A stretch of 64,000 bases of DNA from Paenibacillus alkalitolerans (GTDB taxonomy: Bacteria > Bacillota > Bacilli > Paenibacillales > YIM-B00363): positions 248,001-312,000 of the forward strand of contig NZ_JAEMXM010000001.1 of NCBI RefSeq assembly GCF_016482785.1. The letters are read 5' to 3'. The position numbers and the translations under genes are program-made. The notes under the pieces were generated by a model that saw only the letters and a list, made by a program, of their open reading frames with translations, made no database searches and was not told the origin of the DNA. Position 1 is the first letter of the stretch, and every line of letters starts with the position of its first letter. Positions 52,337 through 60,870 of this stretch are shown one piece after another.

Positions 52337-53827
52337 ATGAATGACAAGACAGCCAATATCTATACAGGCGACAATAAAGTATTGCAGTATTTTGAGGAAC
52401 TGTCCAAGATCCCCCGCGGTTCCGGCAACGAAAAAGCGATCAGCGATTTCATTGCGGATTTCGCGCGGCAGAGAAATTGTGAAGTCTTGCAAGATGATCG
52501 CCATAACTTGATCATCCGCAAGCCCGCTTCGACGGGATATGAGGCGGCGCCAACGGTCATTTTTCAAGGCCATCTCGATATGGTATGCGAGAAAAACAAA
52601 GGAACGGTACACGACTTTACCCGGGATCCGATCCGCTTCAAAATCGATGGAGATATGATTTACGCGCAAGGCACGACGCTTGGCGCGGACAACGGCATTG
52701 CGGTAGCGACGGCGATGGCGATTATCGATTCGCCTGAGGTGGTGCATCCAGAGCTGGAAATCCTACTGACAACGGAAGAAGAGACAAGCGCGGAAGGCGC
52801 GTTCTATCTTGACGCTACTCCACTGAAGGGCCGCATGATGATCAATTTCGACTCTGACCGTGAAGGCATCGTGTTCGTCAGCTGTGCAGGCGGCGTTAAT
52901 GCTTATCATACGGTGCCGATTGTATGGCAGAATCGGGGACCGGAAGCAGGCGAGCCCTATACGATTCATGTACAGGGCCTAACAGGCGGCCATTCCGGCG
53001 ATGACATTATCCACGAACGCGGAAACGCCAATAAGCTGCTTGGTCGAGTTCTAACCGACCTGGTTGGCCATGCGGATTTCGCGCTTGCAAGTGTAAATGG
53101 CGGCATGAAAGTAAACGCTATTCCACGCGAAGCGGAGGCAGTCATCTATTTGACTTCGGAAGGCAAAGAAGTGGCGGAATCACGCATTGACGAGATAAAT
53201 CGTATCCTGCGGGACGAATATCAGGTGAGCGACAAAGGCGTGACCGTAATGCTTCAAGCTGGATACAATATGGACGGAGAGGAAGGACCAGTCTATTCGG
53301 ACAAGGTATTCTCGGAAGAGACGAAATTAACCGTCATTCGTCTCCTAACCCTTATTCCAAATGGCGTGCTGAGCATGGACAAGGCGATTCCGAACCTGGT
53401 CCGCACGTCATCGAACCTTGGCGTCGTCACGACGAGCGAAGAGGAAATTGTCCTGCGCAGCTATGCGCGGAGCTCCTTGCGTTCGCAGATCGACGATGTC
53501 CTCCAGACGATGGAGACACTTGCGCAGACGGCGGGCTGCGGCTTCCGGTATGACAGCTATTTCCCTGGCTGGCCGTACCGCGCGGATTCCAAGCTGCGTC
53601 CAGTCTTTGAAAAGATGTACGAGCGCCGATTCGGCAAGTCGCTAGAAATCAAGGCGGTTCATGCCGGCCTCGAATGTGGCGTGCTGATCGAGAAAATGCC
53701 TGACCTCGACGCCGTTTCCTACGGGCCGAACTTGTTCGATATTCATACGCCGCAGGAGCATCTGTCGATCTCTTCCGTGGAGCGGACGTGGGAGTTTCTG
53801 CAGGATGTGCTGCGGGGGCTGAAATAA
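52337..53827 (+). CDS. pepD: Aminoacyl-histidine dipeptidase PepD (M20)
   Basis: 496 residues; TAGGAGGAAACACCT before ATG. A cytoplasmic metallopeptidase cleaving Xaa-His dipeptides such as carnosine. Zinc-site motifs: FQGHLDMVCEK (His80-x-Asp), TTLGADNGIAVATAMAIID (bridging Asp and Asn-Gly), LLTTEEETSAEGA (general base Glu), INFDSD, and the closing IHTPQEHLSISSVERTW (His). The dimerisation domain is at about 210-400. Length fits the PepD family (485-500). The gene is complete, among several broken ones. Confidence 0.93.
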   Translation: MNDKTANIYTGDNKVLQYFEELSKIPRGSGNEKAISDFIADFARQRNCEVLQDDRHNLIIRKPASTGYEAAPTVIFQGHLDMVCEKNKGTVHDFTRDPIRFKIDGDMIYAQGTTLGADNGIAVATAMAIIDSPEVVHPELEILLTTEEETSAEGAFYLDATPLKGRMMINFDSDREGIVFVSCAGGVNAYHTVPIVWQNRGPEAGEPYTIHVQGLTGGHSGDDIIHERGNANKLLGRVLTDLVGHADFALASVNGGMKVNAIPREAEAVIYLTSEGKEVAESRIDEINRILRDEYQVSDKGVTVMLQAGYNMDGEEGPVYSDKVFSEETKLTVIRLLTLIPNGVLSMDKAIPNLVRTSSNLGVVTTSEEEIVLRSYARSSLRSQIDDVLQTMETLAQTAGCGFRYDSYFPGWPYRADSKLRPVFEKMYERRFGKSLEIKAVHAGLECGVLIEKMPDLDAVSYGPNLFDIHTPQEHLSISSVERTWEFLQDVLRGLK

Positions 53828-53844
53828 ATTAATTTGTAATATTG

Positions 53845-53880
53845 GAGTCGCATCCATATAATGGGTGTGACTCTTTTTTT
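53845..53880 (+). terminator. Terminator after pepD
   Basis: GAGTCGCATCC, loop ATATAAT, GGGTGTGACTC, TTTTTTT (with one mismatch pair inside the stem). Confidence 0.85.
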
Positions 53881-53951
53881 GAGGTGAGAACATGTATGTT
53901 ATGGGTACTGATTCGATTGAGATTCCTATTAGCCTTAGGAGGTGATGTACG

Positions 53952-54169
53952 ATTAGAACGTTATCCTTGCTCTTATTATTAACAACTGTAAGCGTACTCC
54001 TTATTGCTTGCGGAAAGCCTTACGGCCATTACAAAGATGATAAAATGATTGAGCCGTCAGGGAACATTGACAATGAAGAAGGGGCAAATAAGGTTAATCC
54101 TCAGTGGGCTTCCTCTTTTATTCGCCGTTGGGTCGTTATGAAAAGAATTTGTATTGGTTTGAAAAGGAG
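53952..54169 (+). CDS. Small lipoprotein, possibly with ATT start and broken C-terminus
   Basis: AGGAGGTGAT (53938-53947) is followed at 4-nt distance by ATT, opening IRTLSLLLLLTTVSVLLIAC, a clear lipoprotein signal with lipobox LIAC. The next usable start, TTG 53967, cuts into the signal and lies too far from the site, so a rare ATT or a mutated ATG start is suspected. The mature part GKPYGHYKDDKMIEPSGNID is short. After NPQWASS the frame runs into a terminator at 54170, while another frame reads FLFYSPLGRYEKNLYWFEKE, so a frameshift near 54105 is likely. Confidence 0.45.
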
Positions 54170-54200
54170 GCCTCCACGGAAAATGTGGAGGCTCTTTTTT
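54170..54200 (+). terminator. Terminator after small lipoprotein
   Basis: GCCTCCAC, loop GGAAAAT, GTGGAGGC, TCTTTTTT. Confidence 0.85.
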
Positions 54201-54205
54201 CGTAC

Positions 54206-54535
54206 CTCAACAAAAGGCCCAAGTTCTTGTCGCGAACGAAAGACAAGAACTTGGGCCTTTTGTCGATGAACGTCAAGTACTTAAGCCTTTTGTGTTTCCT
54301 TAGAAAGTTGTCGTCGGACGACAACAACAAAAGCCGATTCAACCCCGCTTAAACAGCGGAATTTCCGAAAGACAAGAACTTGGGCCTTTTGTCGATGAAC
54401 GTCAAGTACTTAAGCCTTTTGTGTTTCCTTAGAAAGTTGTCGTCGGACGACAACAACAAAAGCCGATTCAACCCCGCTTAAACAGCGGAATTTCCGAAAG
54501 ACAAGAACTTAACCCTTTTGTTGTTGGAGGAATCA
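54206..54535. repeat. Repeat family A, copy 7, with 129-bp tandem duplication
   Basis: Starts with GGCCCAAGTTCTTGTCG and GACAAGAACTTGGGCC. The unit 54242-54370 (two motifs, GTCGTCGGACGAC palindrome, GCCGATTCAACCCCGC, GGAATTTCCGAAA) is repeated without change as 54371-54499; a third partial unit begins at 54500. This array ends about 80 nt before the CPT-like gene. Confidence 0.9.
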
Positions 54536-54536
54536 C

Positions 54537-54578
54537 CATTGATCGCTCAGCTAACTGGCAGTTTAGCGCAATCTTAAG
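54537..54578. repeat. Interspersed repeat family B, copy 5 (tail)
   Basis: GATCGCTCAGCTAACTGGCA followed by GTTTAGCGCAATC. Matches the tail of the copies at 20820 and 28020. Confidence 0.4.
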
Positions 54579-54612
54579 TGTGGTACAATGTGGAGTGATT
54601 GGAGGCAAACAT

Positions 54613-55232
54613 ATGTCACAAGAAAAAGAACACGGACAAATAGTAATATTAAACGGAACCCCAAGGTCTGGGAAGTCCAGCATTGCCAATGTGATTCAAA
54701 ATACATTCGACGGCGTGTGGATGAACATGGGAGTCGACCGGTTCATGCAGATGACCCCTGAACGCTGCCAGCCTGGGATCGGGCTTCGACCAGGTGGAGA
54801 ACGCCCCGACCTTGAGCCTCTCATTGTGACCTTGTACCATGCCATGTATGAGTCCATTGCTGCACCAGTCGGCTCGGATTGAATGTAGTAGTTGATTTTG
54901 GTCATCATGACGAATATTCTATACCACTTGGGATTTTACCTAACTGCGCTCGAATCCTGAGTGGGCTTCCAGTTTTGTTCGTAGGTGTGCGATGCCCTTC
55001 AGAGGTTGTAATGCAGCGGCGGATTGCTACATGGAAGGTAGGTTACGAAGAGGATGGATCAGTACCCAAGCCGGTGAGATTATGGCAGAATGCTGTCCAT
55101 TCGCATGGTATATACGACTTGGAGGTAGACACCGCAGTATTAAGCACTGAAGAGTGTGCCGAAATAATACGCAAGCGTCTCGAAGAGGGGGGGCCGTTCT
55201 CTGCATTCAAGCAACTTGAGACTATATCTTAG
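54613..55232 (+). pseudogene. Chloramphenicol phosphotransferase-like kinase, frameshifted
   Basis: Two frames give one CPT-family (PF07931) P-loop kinase of about 205 residues. First: VILNGTPRSGKSSIANVIQN (Walker A), WMNMGVDRFMQMTP, to YESIAAPV. Second, from 54879: LNVVVDFGHHDEYS, LPVLFVGVRCPSEVVMQRRI, DLEVDTAVLSTEECAEIIRK. Homologues read AAHSRLGLNVVVD, so one base is missing in GCTGCACCAGTCGG near 54863. GGAGGCAAA precedes ATG 54613. It would phosphorylate a hydroxyl of a small molecule. Confidence 0.85.
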
Positions 55233-55297
55233 GGGGGAAAGTGTCACTCATTCCACTAACGGGCAACGAGAGTTCATGACAATGGCTTCCAGCATCT

Positions 55298-55325
55298 GAA
55301 GTGACCCCAAAAAGTTAGACACTGG
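55298..55325. other. Possible solitary IS3-family end
   Basis: TGACCCCAAAAAGTTAGACA resembles the terminal inverted repeat of IS3/IS150-group elements. No transposase or second end is nearby. A partial family B tail (ACTAACGGGCAACGAGAGTT) lies at 55255. Confidence 0.35.
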
Positions 55326-55412
55326 GATTTTGGTCGTTCCGAGATAGATGCTACCCTGCTAGTAGTAAGTTTATAGCTGATTTATTGATGTGGACAACCA
55401 AAGGAGGAAAAT

Positions 55413-56234
55413 ATGTTACTGACACAACAATTAAATGATATTGAACTATTGCAACAAGAGTGTGAAACTCATGATCACTTACAACTCAAGCTTAACTGGG
55501 AAATGCTCAGAAGACGCGAATTCGATAAGCTTGATTTTTTTCATTATGAAAATGGCGAACTTGTCGCATTTTTAGGCTTGTATCCTTTTGGATCTACAGT
55601 TGAAATATGTGGCATGGTGAAACCTAGTGAACGACGAAAAGGGCATTTCCATCGATTGTTCCAACAAGGAATGGAAAAAGTCAAACAAAACGGATACAAG
55701 AAAATTTTATTGAATACACCTGCTGGATCAGATGCGGCAAAAGCTTTTTTGAGTAAACATGGTGCTGAGTATGCATTTTCGGAGCATCAAATGGAGTGGC
55801 AAGTCAAGGCTCTTGAAGAAACGGACGGTATCGTTTTGAGACAAGCAACTTTAGAGGATTATGAAATGCGCGTACGATTATCCGTTACGGCGTTTGGAAT
55901 GGACGAAGAAGACGCCAGGGCGATGGAATGCAAAGTTTACGGGGATAACACCGATATACTCATGATTGAAGTAAACGAAGGAACGGTTGGGAAAATTAGG
56001 GTCAGCAGGGAAGAGAGGCAAGCGTGGATTTATGGATTTTCCATTTTGCCAGAACACCAAGGAAAAGGAATTGGTAGGAAAGTGTTGAGCCGAGTAATTC
56101 AAGAGCAACACTCGGCCGGATACTCGGTACACTTAGAAGTCGAAACTAAAAACGACCATGCTCTAGGGTTATATGAATCAGTTGGATTTAAAGTGGTACA
56201 TGCACAAGACTACTATAGATTTCAACATGGATGA
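55413..56234 (+). CDS. Tandem GNAT acetyltransferase
   Basis: 273 residues; AAAGGAGG 7 nt before ATG. Two acetyltransferase domains. The N-terminal one (FFHYENGELVAFLGLYPFGS, MVKPSERRKGHFHRLFQQGM) has a degenerate acetyl-CoA loop. The C-terminal one (IYGFSILPEHQGKGIGRKVL, LEVETKNDHALGLYESVGFK) has a full Q-G-K-G-I-G loop and should be the active one. Two-domain GNATs of this type are common in Bacillales; substrates are unknown. Confidence 0.9.
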   Translation: MLLTQQLNDIELLQQECETHDHLQLKLNWEMLRRREFDKLDFFHYENGELVAFLGLYPFGSTVEICGMVKPSERRKGHFHRLFQQGMEKVKQNGYKKILLNTPAGSDAAKAFLSKHGAEYAFSEHQMEWQVKALEETDGIVLRQATLEDYEMRVRLSVTAFGMDEEDARAMECKVYGDNTDILMIEVNEGTVGKIRVSREERQAWIYGFSILPEHQGKGIGRKVLSRVIQEQHSAGYSVHLEVETKNDHALGLYESVGFKVVHAQDYYRFQHG

Positions 56235-56304
56235 TGATAACTAATCCAAATCGGCCCATGTCGTCCGAAGAAGAACGACATGTGTAAAGAAACAACAACA
56301 AAGA

Positions 56305-56425
56305 TGTCGGACGACAAGAACATTCGCCGATTCAAACCCGCTTAGAATGCGGGTCTTTTTGTTATTTCGGACAAGTTCTTGTCGCTGGCCCGCGACAAGA
56401 ACTTGACCCTTTTGTCAATGTGCTA
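56305..56425. repeat. Repeat family A, copy 8
   Basis: TGTCGGACGACAAGAACATT, GCCGATTCAAACCCGCTT, AGAATGCGGGTCTTTTTG, GACAAGTTCTTGTCG and CGACAAGAACTTGACCC. A further short GTCGTCCG..CGACAT pair lies at 56269. Confidence 0.8.
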
Positions 56426-56504
56426 ATGCCAAACCACACGCTTCATGCTCTTATAAGCATATTAAGTGACATAATAACTGTTAATTTGGTGTTGTAGTAC
56501 CTTC

Positions 56505-56740
56505 ACGGATATCGCGAATCAGACCAATCTTCTTCCGCTTAATGCGGCAGTTGAAGCGGTCAAAGCAGGAGAGCACGGACGATGTCAAAAGGTTGGCAAA
56601 ACATCCAAGATGGCTGCCGATGAAATAGCTTCCATTCTTTACGACATTCGGTCCCGGTCTAACCCCAACTCACAGAGAGCAGGTGCTTCAAAGCAAATAG
56701 GTTTTGAGTGTGAGCCTGATGTTTGCTCGAACGTCTCGTA
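56505..56740 (+). pseudogene. Methyl-accepting chemotaxis protein fragment
   Basis: TDIANQTNLLPLNAAVEAVK, AGEHGRC is the hairpin tip of the MCP signalling domain (I..IA.QTNLLALNAAIEAARAGE.GRGF). Just after GR the reading becomes KVGKTSKMAADEIASILYDI, as if 15-20 residues were deleted. Only this highly conserved part remains. Confidence 0.75.
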
Positions 56741-56872
56741 AGTGATGATGAACACTTGGAGACTAGAGGAATTAATGAACGGTATTACGTAAGCGTCAAA
56801 TACTCCCCACCTTCAATCAAGCAAATAGTAGTGAGATAATCTTCGTCAGAATGATGCGAGGAGGATTTCTTT

Positions 56873-57181
56873 ATGTCTACCCAACTAGAACGCAGGAAAG
56901 TTTGGGAAGCGAGAATTGCAGCCTTCCGCGGGAGCGGGCAGAAAGCAACGCATTGGTGTGCTGTGGAGCAGATTAATCGCCGCCAGTTGTATAACTGGAT
57001 GCGAAGGTTAGATAACGAGCGTCCAGCCGACCATTCAGCCTCATGGTTGACGGTCAAGGTAGACGAGCGGTCATCGACACCGTTGCAGATCAAAGTCGGT
57101 TCCGCTGTAATTGAAGTGAAGCCAGGATATGACGCCGTCCTGTTGGCCGATGTGGTCCGGACATTACAGACCGTATGCTAA
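56873..57181 (+). CDS. tnpA: IS66 accessory protein TnpA
   Basis: 102 residues, GGAGGATT upstream. RRKVWEARIAAFRGSGQKAT, HWCAVEQINRRQLYNWMRRL is the helix-turn-helix of IS66 TnpA. Then SWLTVKVDERSSTPLQIKVG, IEVKPGYDAVLLADVVRTL. An accessory DNA-binding protein needed for transposition with TnpB and TnpC. Its stop overlaps the tnpB start (ATGCTAA), as usual in the family. Confidence 0.9.
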   Translation: MSTQLERRKVWEARIAAFRGSGQKATHWCAVEQINRRQLYNWMRRLDNERPADHSASWLTVKVDERSSTPLQIKVGSAVIEVKPGYDAVLLADVVRTLQTVC

Positions 57182-57508
57182 ATGACGTTAGCGTAGATCG
57201 GGTATATCTCGTTTGCGGCAGTACCGACTTGAGAAAATCGATTGACGGGCTAGCCATCCTCGTCCAAGAAGGATTTGATCTCGATCCGTTCGCCCCTGCG
57301 CTCTTTGTGTTTTGCAATCGTGAGTGAGACAAGTTGAAAATCCTTCACTGGGATCACAACGGCTTTTGGCATTACTATCGTGCTTGGAGCGCGGACGCTT
57401 TCGATGGCCCGCGGAAACATCGGCATCTACAATGACTGTCAGCCGCCGCGAATTGCGATGGTTGCTAGACGGACTCTCCCTTGAACAGCGAAAGGCACAT
57501 CCGAGCGT
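57175..57508 (+). pseudogene. tnpB: IS66 TnpB with stop and frameshift
   Basis: MLNDVSVDRVYLVCGSTDLR, KSIDGLAILVQEGFDLDPFA, VFCNRE, stop, DKLKILHWDHNGFWHYYR, then one frame further CLERGRFRWPAETSAS, TMTVSRRELRWLLDGLSLEQ. A CGA-to-TGA change (RDKLK expected) at about 57327 and an indel near 57385 inactivate it. Confidence 0.85.
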
Positions 57509-57623
57509 ACCCGACGCATTGATTATTGCTACAGCTAAAACTTATAACTTGGCTCTAGTGTCAAGGGATCGTGATATGCATTTTGTAGAAAAAGAATTGA
57601 ATATGATATTTATTAAAGTTTAA
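57507..57623 (+). pseudogene. C-terminal fragment of PIN-domain (VapC-like) toxin
   Basis: VPDALIIATAKTYNLALVSR, DRDMHFVEKELNMIFIKV. This is the D..IIA.A...N..LVTRD..F end of PIN-domain RNases of VapBC pairs. It is fused in frame to the end of the IS66 TnpB remnant; neither the N-terminal half nor an antitoxin is present. Confidence 0.65.
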
Positions 57624-57687
57624 ACCACCACGCCTCTTAACAATGCGTACCAAGGTGTTTTTTCTTTTCATTTTTTGTCTTGCCATC

Positions 57688-57745
57688 GTAACAATGTTAT
57701 GTTACTCTGTTCTCAGGAGTGAAACAAAACATTGTTACGTTAAGG
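57688..57745. promoter_or_regulatory. Palindromic operator before yhbD
   Basis: GTAACAATGTTATGTTAC (57688-57705), an 18-bp near-perfect palindrome, and a second copy AACATTGTTACGTTAAG (57729-57745). Both lie before a gene whose product has a MerR-like DNA-binding start, so self-control is likely. Confidence 0.65.
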
Positions 57746-57753
57746 TGGGGTAT

Positions 57754-58389
57754 ATGACAGAAGATAAAGACTTGTTGTCCAAGAAGGAGCTGTTGCGGCT
57801 GACAGGCATATCCTACGGGCAACTGTACCGATGGAAGAGGCAGAACCTTATACCTGAAGCATGGTTTATCAAACAGTCGTCTTTTACGGGACAAGAAACG
57901 TTCTTTCCTAAACACAAAATTCTCGAACGAATCGATGCCATTATCGATCTAAAGGACAAATACTCTTTGGACGAATTGGCGCGACATTTTAATCCAGACG
58001 TAAGCGAAAAGCTATACCCGGTAGAGGAGGTTCTTCGACTCGGTTATCCGGAGGATATGGTCCGGTCTTATTTACACGCTTCGGTCCAGGAATACTTCAC
58101 ATTCCATGACCTACTGTTTCTAGAGTTGTTTTACTCCCTCATCAAAGAGGAACGCTTGACGAAGGCCGAGGTTGAAAATTTGTACCATTCAGTTCATTCC
58201 TGGGCTGGACGGTTCGATCGAACTGGCATGCAAGTAGTGGTGTGCGAGGAGAACGGGAGGCATTTCGTCCTACTTGTTCCGGAAGGAACCCTCTTGTTGG
58301 ATCCAAAGCTGCAGCTGGTGAAGGCGCTTGCTTTAGAAGACTTAACCAAGGCCATCAGCGATAAGTTAAAGATATGGGAAACGGTCTAA
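57754..58389 (+). CDS. yhbD: YhbD (DUF4004) MerR-like regulator
   Basis: 211 residues from ATG 57754 (AAGGTGGGG upstream); an in-frame extension to 57643 has no site and would cover the operator. DUF4004 proteins begin with a MerR-type winged helix: LLSKKELLRLTGISYGQLYR, WKRQNLIPEAWFIKQSSFTG, FFPKHKILERIDAIIDLKDK. The rest is helical with no ligand-binding Cys pair. In B. subtilis yhbD precedes yhbE and yhbF, as here. A role as transcription regulator of this operon is inferred from the HTH and the palindrome. Confidence 0.88.
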   Translation: MTEDKDLLSKKELLRLTGISYGQLYRWKRQNLIPEAWFIKQSSFTGQETFFPKHKILERIDAIIDLKDKYSLDELARHFNPDVSEKLYPVEEVLRLGYPEDMVRSYLHASVQEYFTFHDLLFLELFYSLIKEERLTKAEVENLYHSVHSWAGRFDRTGMQVVVCEENGRHFVLLVPEGTLLLDPKLQLVKALALEDLTKAISDKLKIWETV

Positions 58390-58413
58390 TTATTAAGAGA
58401 AAGGGGATTGTTT

Positions 58414-59142
58414 ATGAGTAGTGATGTTGCCATTAGCGGAATGGGCAAAGTGTACGGAGGCGTATATCATCGCGTCAGCATTAGTGGAATGGGCAAAGTA
58501 ATGGGATCCATAGAGGCAGCCACATTAGAAATATCCGGCTCGTCCGTCGTCGAAGGTGACGCAACGATCGACAGCATATCCATCTCGGGCAGAACGATCG
58601 CGAAAGGGAACGTGAAAGCTCAGAAGATGGTTTCGAACGGGAGCATGACGGTAAAAGGGGAACTTCGTACAGATACGCTGCAAAGCAGTGGAAAGCTTCG
58701 ATGTGATGGTTTATTAAAAGCAGTCTCCTGCACCAGCAGCGGTTTCTTGTCCTGTGGTTCCGATGTGGAAGCAGATGAATTTCATGTCGAAGGGTACGTT
58801 CAAGTTAACGGTCTGTTGAACGCAGGCCAAGTAAATATAGTTTTTGACGGTCCGGTAACCATCTCGGAAATCGGCGCCGATTCCGTACACATCCGCAAGC
58901 AAGTGAAGGATCATACAGGGATCAATACAATTATTATGAAACTGACTAGTGTCTTCAGAAAGACGCAATGTTCCTTCCGTTCGATTGAGGCGAACAGCGT
59001 GGATATTGAAAACACCCGCGTGGGCAAGATCTCTGGGGAAACGATTATCATCGGCCCTAACAGTCGGGTCGAACGAATTGAATATTCCAAGCGTCTTAGT
59101 ATCCATCCATCGTCCGTCGTATTGAAAAAAGTAAAAATGTAG
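58414..59142 (+). CDS. yhbE: Bactofilin-like protein YhbE (BacE)
   Basis: 242 residues from ATG 58414 (AAAGGGG, 7 nt). Nearly all of the protein is a series of short beta-helix turns with G at regular intervals (GKVYGGVYHRVSISGMGKVM, VVEGDATIDSISISGR, GNVKAQKMVSNGSMTVKGEL). B. subtilis YhbE and YhbF are bactofilins (BacE/BacF) that form membrane-near assemblies and are required for flagellar basal-body assembly. This gene and the next are the equivalent pair. A bactofilin assembles without nucleotide. Confidence 0.87.
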   Translation: MSSDVAISGMGKVYGGVYHRVSISGMGKVMGSIEAATLEISGSSVVEGDATIDSISISGRTIAKGNVKAQKMVSNGSMTVKGELRTDTLQSSGKLRCDGLLKAVSCTSSGFLSCGSDVEADEFHVEGYVQVNGLLNAGQVNIVFDGPVTISEIGADSVHIRKQVKDHTGINTIIMKLTSVFRKTQCSFRSIEANSVDIENTRVGKISGETIIIGPNSRVERIEYSKRLSIHPSSVVLKKVKM

Positions 59143-59157
59143 GAAAGGTTGTCGGCT

Positions 59158-59877
59158 ATGAGCAAAACGATATCAATTCGAGGACACGGAAGCGTAGGCG
59201 GAGGAGCTTACGATAAGGTATCCGTCTACGGAAACGGTACGGTGAACGGCGATCTAAAGACAGCGGCAGCGATCATTCGCGGTCACGGTGTCATCGAAGG
59301 AAACCTCATTGCGAATCGATTCTCCATTGCGGGTTCATCGATTGTAAATGGAAATATAGACGGGGAAGAGATCATTGCAAAAGGCAGTTTCGAAACGAAA
59401 GGGTCATTGACGGTAAAGAGCGCCTTGCTGACCGGAAGCGTCGTCTTAGGACCCGTTCGAGCAGACCAAATGAAAGGACGGGGCAATTTCAAGTTTAGGG
59501 GAAACATTGAATGCGAGGAGTTTTTCGTCAAAGGAGTCATACAGGCACAAGGATTGATCAACGCGCAGGACATTACGCTGGAACTTGTTGGTGAAAGCTT
59601 TGTAGCTGATATAGGCGGGGAAACGATAACGATCAAAGGGATTGATCATTCAGGTTGGTTCCGTAAATTATTCAATCGATACAAAAGCCCGAAAGAAGTT
59701 CGACTGAAAGCTGAAGTCATAGAAGGAACGACCGTGGACATTAGCAACGTTGAAGCCAAAACGGTGCGAAGCAGCACCATTCGGGTCGGTCCGCATTGTC
59801 GTATCGATATGGTTGAATATACCGAAAGTCTGCAGATCGATCCGACCGCCGAAGTCCGTAACAAAGTTAAATCTTAA
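59158..59877 (+). CDS. yhbF: Bactofilin-like protein YhbF (BacF)
   Basis: 239 residues from ATG 59158, 10 nt after GGAAAGG; TTG 59149 is too close. Same beta-helix repeats as YhbE (GHGSVGGGAYDKVSVYGNGT, GDLKTAAAIIRGHGVIEGNL, IANRFSIAGSSIVNGNIDGE), paralogous to it over the whole length including the late TVDISNVEAKTVRSSTIRVG block. It starts 15 nt after yhbE stops, in one operon with yhbD. Partner of YhbE in flagellum-related scaffolds. Confidence 0.87.
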   Translation: MSKTISIRGHGSVGGGAYDKVSVYGNGTVNGDLKTAAAIIRGHGVIEGNLIANRFSIAGSSIVNGNIDGEEIIAKGSFETKGSLTVKSALLTGSVVLGPVRADQMKGRGNFKFRGNIECEEFFVKGVIQAQGLINAQDITLELVGESFVADIGGETITIKGIDHSGWFRKLFNRYKSPKEVRLKAEVIEGTTVDISNVEAKTVRSSTIRVGPHCRIDMVEYTESLQIDPTAEVRNKVKS

Positions 59878-59916
59878 ACCATCTCCATGATTTAGGGAGG
59901 GAAGCGAGGGGAAGCG

Positions 59917-60870
59917 ATGAATTCCGTTTATGAAATCAACCATGTGAGGAAGACGTATAAAAAAGGGAAAGTTGTTGCCAATGACGATATTCATTTTAAC
60001 GTGGAACAAGGTGAAATTCTTGGGTTGCTTGGACCGAACGGTGCAGGGAAGTCGACGTTAATCAAACAAATGGTCGGTCATCTGAAGCCGTGCGGCGGGG
60101 AAATCCTTTTTATGGGGACAAATGTTATTCGAAAATCAAGCGATGTAGCGCGGCAAGTGGCTTATTATGCTCAGGAACCTCATGCGTTAACCGGATTGAA
60201 AGTGGGTGAAGTGCTTCAATTTACAGGTTTGCTTAGAGGATTGTCTCGGAAGGAAGCGACGCGGCAAACGAAAGAATTGTTGGATCGCTTCGAGATGGGG
60301 GATTTGGAGACTCAACAACTGAAGCATATTTCAGGTGGGCAAAAGAGGATGATCGGCATCGGAACGACGTTAATCGGTGAATGTCCGGTCTATATATTAG
60401 ATGAGCCTACCAATGAACTGGATCCGAAGAAGCGACGACTCGTATGGAATCTTATTCAAGAACGCAACCGGGGCGGAGCTACAATTATTCTCGTAACGCA
60501 TAATGTGCTGGAGGCAGAACAAGTCGTGAATCGTGTAGCTGTCATTAATCACGGCAAGCTTCTCGCCGTAGATCACGTATCAAAGCTCAAACAGACGGTA
60601 GATCAACGACTTAAACTTGAGTTGTCAGTAGAAACAGGAAAGGCGAATGACGTCGAGCAGGCTCTCGCTGCATTCGGGATCATCCAAAGAATCGGAGAAC
60701 ATCGCATTCGGCTGTTACTGGATCGAAGAGATGCCAGCAGCGTGATGGAACGAATATTGAATAAGGATTTCATGTCGATCGAAGATTTTGCGCTGGTACC
60801 TCCGTCTCTTGAGGATGTTTATTTCCATATCGATGAGAAGAATACACGGCAGGAGGTGGCCGCAGGATGA
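59917..60870 (+). CDS. ABC transporter ATP-binding protein
   Basis: 317 residues, DrrA/CcmA type. Walker A GLLGPNGAGKSTLIKQMVGH, Q-loop YYAQEPHALTGLKVGEVL, signature ISGGQKRMIGIGT, Walker B YILDEPTNELDPKKRR, H-loop LVTHNVLEAEQV, then a C-terminal extension found in ABC-2 exporters. GAGGGGAAG precedes ATG. It overlaps the permease gene by 4 nt (ATGA) and follows yhbF by 39 nt, so it may be part of the yhb transcript. Confidence 0.93.
   Translation: MNSVYEINHVRKTYKKGKVVANDDIHFNVEQGEILGLLGPNGAGKSTLIKQMVGHLKPCGGEILFMGTNVIRKSSDVARQVAYYAQEPHALTGLKVGEVLQFTGLLRGLSRKEATRQTKELLDRFEMGDLETQQLKHISGGQKRMIGIGTTLIGECPVYILDEPTNELDPKKRRLVWNLIQERNRGGATIILVTHNVLEAEQVVNRVAVINHGKLLAVDHVSKLKQTVDQRLKLELSVETGKANDVEQALAAFGIIQRIGEHRIRLLLDRRDASSVMERILNKDFMSIEDFALVPPSLEDVYFHIDEKNTRQEVAAG

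Larger units (their letters stand above)
56789..57508. mobile_element. IS66-family remnant
   Basis: GTAAGCGTC at 56789 is a typical IS66 left terminal repeat, 84 nt before tnpA. tnpA is intact, tnpB damaged, the tnpC transposase absent, and the right side ends abruptly in a PIN-domain fragment near 57508. A deletion has removed more than half of the element. Confidence 0.85.
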
